From Lentisphaeria bacterium (GTDB lineage Bacteria; Verrucomicrobiota; Lentisphaeria; Victivallales; JAUVCU01): 6,010 bases of DNA. Position numbers and translations under genes: made by a program. This document shows positions 1-5,858 of this stretch, piece after piece. The stretch is from contig JAUVCU010000104.1 of NCBI GenBank assembly GCA_030590715.1, forward strand, positions 1 through 6,010. The letters are read 5' to 3'. The stretch's first letter is position 1. Each line of letters opens with the position of its first letter. The notes beneath the pieces are model-generated. The model was not told the DNA's origin. It saw only the letters and a list, made by a program, of their open reading frames with translations, and made no database searches.

Positions 1-833
1 ACTCAATAGAATCTGAAACAGAAAATCTTTCCGTGTTTGCAATCGAGAACAAATTCAAGATTTTTGCAGATCATCCAAGTTGCCCGATCGTCCCGACCGA
101 ATTTGAATCTGACGGCATATATCGTAAGTTCGTCGGCTGTGGATCACACGAGCTCATAATTGAAAGCACAGAACACAACAAGATGTTTGCGACCATGAAC
201 GCAAAAGAAGTACAGACCGTTCTTCAAATGTATTTAAATCGTTTTATAGCAGTACAGTCAAATCCAAATAACCTCATGACGACAATATTCAAAAACCATG
301 GTAAGCAATCAGGGGCATCGCAGCAACATCCACACTCGCAACTTGTTTCGATGCGGGTTGTCCCTAATTTTGTCCGTTTTTTACTTGATGAAGCCACACG
401 ATACTTTGACTCTAATGGCCGATGTGTTTTCTGCACCATTGTAGAACACGAAACAAAGGCAAGAGAAAGAGTCGTCTACGAAAATGAGCATTTTATTTCG
501 ATTACTCCTTACGCTTCATCAGTTCCATATGAGCTGGCCATTCTTCCAAAACGTCACAGTTCAATTTTCAGCGACATAACTTCGGCGGAGTTAGATTCGC
601 TTTCTGACAGCCTGCAAAAAACGCTGGCAAAACTCTATACAGCTTTATCAAACCCCGATTTCAACTTAATTTTTCAAAACCCGCCCTACCATTTATCTTC
701 AACGCCATTTTCTCACTGGCACATTCAGATAATTCCGGCAATGGTTACACCTGGCGGTTTTGAAAAATGTTCAAGAATGAGCGTCAATGTAGTTACGCCT
801 GAATATGCCGCAGAGCATTTGAGGTTAGTTTGA
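1..833 (+). CDS. galT: Galactose-1-phosphate uridylyltransferase / ADP-glucose phosphorylase-like protein (HIT superfamily), 5'-truncated by the window edge
   Basis: This is the 3' part of a nucleotidyltransferase of the GalT branch of the HIT superfamily. The family moves a nucleoside monophosphate between a sugar phosphate and a nucleotide sugar through a nucleotidyl-histidine intermediate in the cytoplasm. The frame is open to the left edge from nt 3. The GTG at 33 is probably not the start, because the residues after it match an internal strand of the family (compare VFxNKFP) and the usual N-terminal 50-80 residues are missing. Visible motifs are GSHELIIESTEHN (nt 141-179), the catalytic HPHSQ (nt 327-341), a CVFC pair that may bind zinc (nt 423-434), and HWHIQIIP (nt 714-737). 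The HSQ form, the second CxxC and the GFE...N...PE ending recall the plant ADP-glucose phosphorylase (At5g18200) more than E. coli GalT, so the substrate is uncertain. The stop is TGA at 831-833. The family call is firm; the symbol is tentative. Confidence 0.85.
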   Translation, partial: SIESETENLSVFAIENKFKIFADHPSCPIVPTEFESDGIYRKFVGCGSHELIIESTEHNKMFATMNAKEVQTVLQMYLNRFIAVQSNPNNLMTTIFKNHGKQSGASQQHPHSQLVSMRVVPNFVRFLLDEATRYFDSNGRCVFCTIVEHETKARERVVYENEHFISITPYASSVPYELAILPKRHSSIFSDITSAELDSLSDSLQKTLAKLYTALSNPDFNLIFQNPPYHLSSTPFSHWHIQIIPAMVTPGGFEKCSRMSVNVVTPEYAAEHLRLV

Positions 834-885
834 AACATCATTTGATTATGCAGTGTTTCTCTCTTTATAAATCGAAAAGCAGCCC

Positions 886-962
886 CCGACGAAGTCGGAT
901 AAATATGTGGCGAAGCCACCACGCACTCCATATATTCTTTATGCGAAAAAATTTGGAGTGCG
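886..962. repeat. Composite palindromic element in the convergent intergenic region
   Basis: Three inverted repeats lie in a row. CCGAC-GAA-GTCGG is at 886-898 and GTGGC-GAA-GCCAC at 907-919; both are 5-bp stems with a GAA triloop. A perfect 9-bp pair, CGCACTCCA (922-930) and TGGAGTGCG (954-962), encloses an AT-rich 23-nt spacer. The second mini-hairpin contains GCGAAGC, a heptamer known to form an exceptionally stable DNA hairpin. The right arm of the 9-bp pair shares GCG (960-962) with the adjoining terminator stem, so the two folds compete. The layout resembles a REP-type intergenic repeat, but with one copy in view I cannot show that it is dispersed. Confidence 0.6.
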
Positions 963-981
963 GATTTCTAATCCGCTTTTT
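960..981 (+). terminator. Rho-independent terminator of the galT-like gene
   Basis: A perfect 7-bp stem, GCGGATT (960-966) and AATCCGC (970-976), with a 3-nt TCT loop is followed directly by five T (977-981). It lies 127 nt after the galT-like stop and 41 nt before the convergent secretin stop. On the minus strand the same stem is followed by eight other bases before a run of six T (complement of 946-951), so termination of the secretin transcript here is possible but less canonical. Confidence 0.75.
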
Positions 982-1021
982 CTGTTGATCTATGCTGTTC
1001 AAAATAATAAAACCGAACAAG

Positions 1022-4000
1022 CTATTCAAACTGAAGATCTCCATAGAACTTAACTCTATGATTTGAACCATTCAGCAATGGAAACTGGAGATTTTGTTCC
1101 CCATTTTTTCTACTACGATAAAATAGAACGCCCATCTTAGTCTCACGATTTGGCGCATCAAAATCAAGGGATGACCACGGTATAGCAGCTTCAATATCCC
1201 AACGATCTCCCGTAACCGTAATTTTTGTATTTACGTCGCAAACCTTGGTGCTATCTATTTTCCCGGCTTCACTGTAAAAACACTCTACTCCCGTCAAAGG
1301 ATTAAATTCGAACCATGACAATTTTGATTGATCACGATTAGCATCAATGTACAACGAAAATTTGTCTCCAGAAAAAATCTTTTGATTTATGCCACCGGAA
1401 TTAACAGCGAGTTTATCCATCAATGGCTCTTTACATGAGACCGCAAGATACAGATTCCAGTCGTCATAAGCCACTTTAGCTTCTGTTAATTCATCTATTT
1501 TTCTATTATCTGCATCCACAAAACCATTGATCGGATCAGCATTGCTCCAGATGCGGTCATCAAGCAGTCCGTCGATGCTCGGAGGTAAAATCACATAATC
1601 GGCTTCTAAAGCAGGTCTATTTGCCTGAAGATAAATATCGAGAGGTGCCGCCAAGCCGATATTTTTAAGCTGATCACGAGTCAACCCGTGCTCTTTATAG
1701 TCCGTATTAAGGAACAGCTTCTGCAGTGAACTAATCAAACGACTAAGCGATGACTCGACGGCATCGACTAAATTCGGATAGTAATAATTTGACTCAACAA
1801 AATACCGGGCGACTTCTGCATCGATAAAATGATTCTGGTCTTTTTTAAGATCCGGAAGAAGCAGCTGTTTACCGACATCGAATCGCGTCAACTCAAGAGC
1901 TTCAACACCGCCGTTTTTCGCAACGATCTCTTTCATGACAAGTGCCACTTTCAGGCGAATAAGATCTTCATTATTTTTAATAAGGATAGTGTTCCTCGTC
2001 TGCCCGGCAAAAACCTCCTTATTCAACTCATTAAGTTTCTTTTCCCATTCTTCATGGTCCACACAATTCAAAATCTCAAGTTTTGGAACAGGTTCCTTAA
2101 AAATTGTTTTCATATCTATCGAATCGTGATTAACCGAGAACGTCATTGCCAGCGAAAGATTGCTGTCTTCAAACCTGTCTCTAACATACCTTTTATCTTT
2201 CAGTCGCATGAAAGTCATGCTCTTTTCCCACCAGGTCAGATCCTCCTGCGGAGTGATGTGCTCGATCTTTTCCAATTCAGGACTCAGACTGGATACCTCA
2301 TACCCGCGGGTAGGATGTCCTTTGAAAAACTTCAACTGGTCGAGTCCAATTTGATTGTGAATTCCCTTTTTCTTTACCAGTTCATAAATCATGCTCTGAA
2401 TAATCACCTGTTCTCCGGGGAAATGTCCATTTACAAACGAGCTGTACGGAGACTCTTTTGCCAGAGGTGATCCGTAGTCTGCAAGCTTCTGAGCAATTGT
2501 CTGCAGCTCTTTTACCCGCGAATTATCCTTGAGAAAAGAAAGATCCATCAAGTCACTTTTTTTGATGCGGTAACTCGATCTGAAAAGCTCATTACCGATA
2601 GTATCAAAAAGTTCATCGTCCTTTGGAGTCGTTCTGTCCACTTCCTGCTTCGGCAGCACATAAGGAGTCAAAACAATAATAACCTCACGTCTGGAAGCTT
2701 CGTCAGCTTCAGAATCAAATGCGCCTCCGACAAACGGGAGGTCACTCAAGAAAGGGATCCTGGAAGAACGCCCCTTTTTATCACGCGAAATAAGTCCACC
2801 TATAATAAAAGGAGTGTTATTGGCAATTGTCGCGTACGTTTGAACACGTCGTGTCGAAATACGCGGTGCCTGAGCCAAAACTTTTGAACTGTCCGTCGGG
2901 TCTGTAACCTGCACCTCTTCCCCTTTTTGAGAAACAGTCGTATCGATCGCCATACTTATGATATCGCCATCAGCACTGATTCGCGGGCGTACATTAAGAA
3001 GGATCCCTGTCGGAAGATAGCTGAATGAAGTAGAATATCCATTATCTACCGTTGTTGTCTGGGCAATTGGTTCGTCTTCCCCCACTCGGATTGTAGCCTG
3101 TCTGTTATCCAGTGTCAGAACGCTCGGTCGGGACAAAATTTCTGCTTTATTTGACTGAATCAAAGCCTTCAGCTTTAACCCCCAGTCTTTAGCCAGATTC
3201 AATTTATGAAAATTCTTATTAATATTGATTGCAAGTGAGGTATCCGTACTTGTAGCATCGGATATACCATCGGTAACAGCAATGAAGTTATCTCCATGAC
3301 TGAGTTCCCATTCCACGCCTAATTCTTTAAGCCCAGTTTCGCTGATCTCAAGAACCATACCTTCTATAAGTACCTGACGCGCCGCTTTATCGATAAAATC
3401 GTTTACCGTCTTCGCAACATTTGTAAATTGCGCTTCATACTTCGGGTGATAAACAACAAGCAGCTTGTTCAACTGAGACGTCACAGTTTTTGTGTTCATG
3501 TTAGTCGCAGATGTCAGAGAACTTTCATTACGCAGCCCGCTGGCACCACCGCCGCCAACCAAACCTGTCTGTTCCTCTTTTGGAGACGGCATTTCTAAGA
3601 TTACCGGCAGTTCGCTAAAAGAAAACTCTTTAGGAATTGTATCATTAACATAATACGCACTCATCCCCTGCGCCTTAAGGCTCGATATAGCCTCTTCACT
3701 TGAAGCATAACTTAACTGAATCTGCTGTTTGCTAAGATTTTTCACAGAAAAAGATTTAGCAGACACACCAGGCAGAATCTTATCATTAATAATTTGGGTA
3801 ATAGCTGTTAGGTCCGAATTATAAAACAAATTAGAATCGGCATCTTCTTCAAGTCCTTCCAACCATAGTTTAGAGGGAAGTGATAAAAAGCTGACAACAC
3901 CAAACTTGACGGAGCGAATCTTATCGTCATAAGCCAAGACCATATTTGAGACGTCAGTAATACCATTCGGCATGCTTTCTACAACAGCGATGTGTTCATC

Positions 4001-4552
4001 CTGTTCTTTGTAACCAAGCATAGCAACTTCTATTTTAAGAGATTTCAAGAAGTCATTTTTCTGAACATCATCAAGCTTAGGGAGAGTTATTAAAACCGAA
4101 CGACGCTTTTCTTTCAGTTCTCCCATGATTGCAAGGTCGGCAATTGTTTCTTCATTGATGACTTTTAAGATATCTTCGCAGTCATCATTATAACTGACTT
4201 TATCACTATCCAGAATCACAGATTCGACCCACATGACCGATGGACGCGTAACGTACTTAATCACGCCAAATCGTATGACCTTCTTCCGAGAACCAGTTTG
4301 TTTGATATATGTGTCAACATTCTTTAACCTCTCCGGAAGATCCGAAAGATTATCGCTATGTACCTTTTTTCTTTTATAAAGCTTCGCACCCAATTCATTC
4401 TTAATCGCATCAAATAACTCACGGGCTTCAGTATCTGACAATTTAGGCATGGTCACGAGCTTGACGAACTCTTTTTCCTGCTCTGCATATACATTCAAAT
4501 TCAAACCGAACGCAGCAAAAAACGATACAAATAACAACACATATAACTTCAA
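1022..4552 (-). CDS. Large secretin (type II/III secretion outer-membrane pore family) with duplicated N-terminal module and C-terminal CBM9-like domain
   Basis: The gene encodes a predicted outer-membrane secretin of 1176 residues; GspD and PilQ are usually about 650-900. I start it at TTG 4552, because AGGAGA (4564-4559) lies 6 nt upstream and the product then begins MKLYVLL, a signal peptide with likely cleavage after VYA (residue 23). A further TTG at 4576 would extend it by 8 residues but has no comparable ribosome site. Domains: two related modules at about 29-141 and 151-264; a possible secretin N-type domain at about 265-325; a Gly-rich linker (GLVGGGGASGL, 330-340); the secretin core at 392-633, with VLIEGMVLEI (394-403), VGEDEP (490-495), IIGGLI (583-588), IPFLSDLPFVGGAF (599-612) and LTPYVL (628-633); an unassigned segment at 634-983; and a CBM9/DOMON-like domain at 984-1176. 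No pilus or secretion ATPase gene is adjacent. The secretin assignment is strong. The system it serves (type II secretion, type IV pilus or polysaccharide export) cannot be told from the window. Confidence 0.92.
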   Translation of the reverse strand: MKLYVLLFVSFFAAFGLNLNVYAEQEKEFVKLVTMPKLSDTEARELFDAIKNELGAKLYKRKKVHSDNLSDLPERLKNVDTYIKQTGSRKKVIRFGVIKYVTRPSVMWVESVILDSDKVSYNDDCEDILKVINEETIADLAIMGELKEKRRSVLITLPKLDDVQKNDFLKSLKIEVAMLGYKEQDEHIAVVESMPNGITDVSNMVLAYDDKIRSVKFGVVSFLSLPSKLWLEGLEEDADSNLFYNSDLTAITQIINDKILPGVSAKSFSVKNLSKQQIQLSYASSEEAISSLKAQGMSAYYVNDTIPKEFSFSELPVILEMPSPKEEQTGLVGGGGASGLRNESSLTSATNMNTKTVTSQLNKLLVVYHPKYEAQFTNVAKTVNDFIDKAARQVLIEGMVLEISETGLKELGVEWELSHGDNFIAVTDGISDATSTDTSLAININKNFHKLNLAKDWGLKLKALIQSNKAEILSRPSVLTLDNRQATIRVGEDEPIAQTTTVDNGYSTSFSYLPTGILLNVRPRISADGDIISMAIDTTVSQKGEEVQVTDPTDSSKVLAQAPRISTRRVQTYATIANNTPFIIGGLISRDKKGRSSRIPFLSDLPFVGGAFDSEADEASRREVIIVLTPYVLPKQEVDRTTPKDDELFDTIGNELFRSSYRIKKSDLMDLSFLKDNSRVKELQTIAQKLADYGSPLAKESPYSSFVNGHFPGEQVIIQSMIYELVKKKGIHNQIGLDQLKFFKGHPTRGYEVSSLSPELEKIEHITPQEDLTWWEKSMTFMRLKDKRYVRDRFEDSNLSLAMTFSVNHDSIDMKTIFKEPVPKLEILNCVDHEEWEKKLNELNKEVFAGQTRNTILIKNNEDLIRLKVALVMKEIVAKNGGVEALELTRFDVGKQLLLPDLKKDQNHFIDAEVARYFVESNYYYPNLVDAVESSLSRLISSLQKLFLNTDYKEHGLTRDQLKNIGLAAPLDIYLQANRPALEADYVILPPSIDGLLDDRIWSNADPINGFVDADNRKIDELTEAKVAYDDWNLYLAVSCKEPLMDKLAVNSGGINQKIFSGDKFSLYIDANRDQSKLSWFEFNPLTGVECFYSEAGKIDSTKVCDVNTKITVTGDRWDIEAAIPWSSLDFDAPNRETKMGVLFYRSRKNGEQNLQFPLLNGSNHRVKFYGDLQFE
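1025..1603 (-). other. CBM9 / DOMON-like domain at the secretin C-terminus
   Basis: Residues 984-1176 match the pattern of CBM9-like domains: SIDGLLDDRIWSNA (the IDGxLDDxxW opening), AKVAYDDWNLYLAVSCKEP (the vkvayDdxxLYvavxvxD element), FSGDKFSLYIDAN, WFEFNP, the pair GDRWDIEAAIPWSSL, and a final YRSRK. Aromatic residues that could line a sugar site include W1002, W1032, W1080, W1118 and W1126. Three cysteines (1040, 1091, 1105) could form a disulfide in the periplasm or outside the cell. In characterised CBM9 proteins such domains bind sugar ends or act as DOMON-type folds; the ligand here is unknown. Confidence 0.8.
2654..3379 (-). other. Secretin core domain
   Basis: Residues 392-633 carry the order of motifs expected of the bacterial type II/III secretion secretin family (PF00263-like): the IEGMVLEIS entry strand, ILSRPSVLTLDNRQATIRVG (472-491) before EDEPI, the LPTGILLNVRPRI strand (513-525), IIGGLI, the IPFLSDLPFVGGAF signature, and the terminal REVIIVLTPYVL. 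In known secretins this region oligomerises into the double beta-barrel gated pore of the outer membrane. All main motifs are present, so the core looks intact and functional. Confidence 0.92.
3761..4468 (-). repeat. Tandem protein-level duplication in the secretin N-terminal region
   Basis: Residues 29-141 (nt 4130-4468) and 151-264 (nt 3761-4102) align end to end with a near-constant offset of 122-123 residues. Paired landmarks are LVTMPKLSD with LITLPKLDD, VIRFGVIKYVTRPSVMWVE with SVKFGVVSFLSLPSKLWLE, and YNDD...VINEE with YNSD...IINDK. Conserved positions include P36/P158, G96/G218, P104/P226, W108/W230, E110/E232 and N133/N256. The DNA copies have diverged, so this is an old duplication. 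I do not recognise the module; it does not look like the usual secretin N0 or N1 repeats. Confidence 0.8.
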
Positions 4553-4558
4553 AATAAT

Positions 4559-4564
4559 TCTCCT
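4559..4564 (-). promoter_or_regulatory. Shine-Dalgarno site that decides the secretin start
   Basis: The minus strand reads AGGAGA, a 6-nt spacer ATTATT, then TTG (4552-4550). This near-consensus site at normal spacing favours the inner TTG over the one at 4576 and leaves a compact signal peptide with a Lys at position 2. No ATG start exists near the N-terminus. Confidence 0.8.
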
Positions 4565-4582
4565 AAATACATACAAATAATC

Positions 4583-4605
4583 AATTACATAAATTTTATG
4601 TAATT
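4583..4605. promoter_or_regulatory. Perfect 23-bp dyad, candidate operator of the secretin gene
   Basis: AATTACATAAA (4583-4593) and TTTATGTAATT (4595-4605) are exact reverse complements around a single central T (4594). A third ATGTAA unit follows in tandem at 4606-4611. The dyad lies 30 bp upstream of the secretin TTG and overlaps the predicted -10 and transcription start, a place suited to repressor binding. It is very AT-rich and has no T tract or GC stem, so a terminator is unlikely. Symmetry is seen directly; the operator role is inferred. Confidence 0.5.
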
Positions 4606-4632
4606 ATGTAAGAGCTTTTTATCTTAATTCAA
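4603..4632 (-). promoter_or_regulatory. Candidate promoter of the secretin gene
   Basis: On the minus strand TTGAAT (4632-4627) is followed after 18 nt by CATAAT (4608-4603), giving 4/6 and 5/6 matches to the sigma-70 boxes. It would give a leader of about 44 nt before the TTG. In such AT-rich DNA similar matches arise by chance, so this is only a best guess. Confidence 0.3.
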
Positions 4633-4813
4633 TCAAGAAGCAGTGCATATGTGTAGTTATTTCAAATAGTTTATTACTACAAATAAAGAGATAAGTATTC
4701 CACATAATATTTAACGGCAGATTTCACCATTCAAAGAATACATGAAAACTGATTTCTAATGATTTAGAACTAGGCGCTTTCACATAATAAAACTATGAAA
4801 ATAAAGAGCGGAT

Positions 4814-4841
4814 TTGCTTTTGCTTAATACTCCGATATTGT
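4814..4841 (+). promoter_or_regulatory. Weak candidate promoter for fabD-fabG
   Basis: TTGCTT (4814-4819) and TATTGT (4836-4841) are spaced by 16 nt and lie about 50 nt before the fabD ATG. Each matches only 4/6 consensus positions, and a second TTGCTT follows at 4820. It is the best placed pair seen, but evidence is thin. Confidence 0.2.
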
Positions 4842-4891
4842 TAAGCCGATTTTAAAAACACATTTAAACCAACAAAAAAAGAGCGAAAATT

Positions 4892-5809
4892 ATGAAAATT
4901 GGTTTTGTCTTTTCAGGACAAGGGGCCCAAAGCGTAGGCATGGGTAAAGACCTTTTCGATAACAGTGAAGCTGCGGCAGAAATTTTCAAACAGGCAGATG
5001 AAGTACTTGGTTGGTCTGTAAGCGATGTGTGCTTTAATGGACCTGCTGAGAAACTTACAGAAAGCAAATACTGTCAGCCTGCTATATATACAATGAGCGT
5101 TGCATGCCTTGCGGCATTCCAGGAAAAATTTCCAGCAGTGAAACAAGTTGCGAATGGAGGATTGAGCCTTGGTGAATTCGCGGCCCTTTGTGCTTCTGGT
5201 GCATACAGTTTCACCGACGGACTAAAGCTTGTTGCAAAACGTGGTGAGCTAATGGACATTGCCTGCAAAGAAACTAATGGCGGAATGGCTAGCGTTCTTG
5301 GTGGCGACCTTGATATAATCAAAGAAGTTTGCGAACAGTGCGATATTGATGTTGCTAACTACAACTGCCCTGGTCAAATTGTGATCAGTGGAGATAAAGA
5401 CAAAGTAACAACTGCTGTTGATGAACTAAAAGAACGCGGACTAAAGAGAGTTATTCCTCTTACTGTTGCTGGAGCTTTCCACTCACGCCTTATGGCTGAT
5501 GCAGGAAAAGGCTTTGCAGAAGTTCTTGCAGAAACAGAAATTGTTTCACCAGAGATCACTGCAATGCAGAATTTCACAGGTAAAGCAGTTAATGAAGTTA
5601 GCGAAATTAAAGAAAACCTTGTCAACCAAGTAGCTGGAAGTGTTCGCTGGGAAGAATGCGTTCGCGAAATGGTAGCGCAAGGGGTTGATACAATTGTTGA
5701 GTTTGGACCGGGAAAAGTACTTACAGGACTGGCAAAACGAACAGATAGGTCACTTAAACTTTTCAACGCGAACAGCGTAGAATCGATCGAAAAATTCATT
5801 CAAGAATAA
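4892..5809 (+). CDS. fabD: Malonyl-CoA:acyl carrier protein transacylase
   Basis: FabD transfers malonyl from CoA to the acyl carrier protein, supplying the extender unit for type II fatty-acid synthesis in the cytoplasm. The 305-residue length is normal. The FSGQGAQSVGMG loop (residues 7-18) forms the oxyanion-hole side. The nucleophile elbow is GLSLGE with catalytic Ser92, Arg117 (KRG) should bind the malonyl carboxylate, and GAFHS supplies the catalytic His197. NCPGQIVISG (158-167) and FGPGKVLTGL near the C-terminus are also typical. The residue before the serine is Leu rather than the common His (GHSxGE), a variant found in many bacterial FabDs and not a defect. The start at ATG 4892 puts FSGQGAQ at the usual place; the ribosome site is weak (AAAGAG, 8 nt upstream). 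It is followed by fabG after 49 nt without a terminator, so the two are probably co-transcribed. Confidence 0.97.
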   Translation: MKIGFVFSGQGAQSVGMGKDLFDNSEAAAEIFKQADEVLGWSVSDVCFNGPAEKLTESKYCQPAIYTMSVACLAAFQEKFPAVKQVANGGLSLGEFAALCASGAYSFTDGLKLVAKRGELMDIACKETNGGMASVLGGDLDIIKEVCEQCDIDVANYNCPGQIVISGDKDKVTTAVDELKERGLKRVIPLTVAGAFHSRLMADAGKGFAEVLAETEIVSPEITAMQNFTGKAVNEVSEIKENLVNQVAGSVRWEECVREMVAQGVDTIVEFGPGKVLTGLAKRTDRSLKLFNANSVESIEKFIQE

Positions 5810-5858
5810 TAATTTTAATTAATATATAAACTTTATAAAAGACTTAGAGGATATTCTT

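Larger units (their letters stand above)
4553..4891. other. Divergent AT-rich intergenic region between the secretin gene and fabD
   Basis: These 339 bp should hold both divergent promoters. Beyond the dyad and candidate boxes listed separately I see no gene, tRNA-like fold or GC-rich terminator. A 9-bp direct repeat CACATAATA occurs at 4701-4709 and 4781-4789, and a weak 6-bp stem TGTAGT/ACTACA at 4652-4657 and 4676-4681; neither stands out from the base composition. No small open frame has a convincing ribosome site. Confidence 0.7.

Noticed and set aside
33..35. GTG as the start of the galT-like gene
   Set aside because: The frame stays open to the window edge and the following residues match an internal part of the family, so the true start lies upstream of the window.
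886..981. CRISPR array or tRNA-like gene in the palindromic gap
   Set aside because: The repeats are short hairpins of different sequence without regular spacers, and no cloverleaf can be drawn.
1829..2470. A 213-codon open frame on the + strand opposite the secretin
   Set aside because: It lies fully inside the secretin gene in antisense, has no recognisable domain or good ribosome site, and its composition follows the complementary reading of the real gene.
4701..4789. Direct repeat CACATAATA 80 bp apart in the intergenic region
   Set aside because: The unit is only 9 bp in very AT-rich DNA and only two copies are seen, so chance is likely.
5160..5177. Leu in place of His in the FabD nucleophile motif (GLSLGE) as a sign of inactivation
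   Set aside because: GLSLGE is a common FabD variant, and Ser92, Arg117 and His197 are all present.
5374..5799. A 141-codon open frame on the - strand inside fabD
   Set aside because: It is rich in Ser, Thr and Ala as expected for an antisense shadow, and fabD is certain in this stretch.
5810..5858. A promoter or terminator between fabD and fabG
   Set aside because: The 49-nt gap is AT-rich with short self-complementary TTTATAAA-like words but has no GC stem and no convincing -35/-10 pair; co-transcription is simpler.
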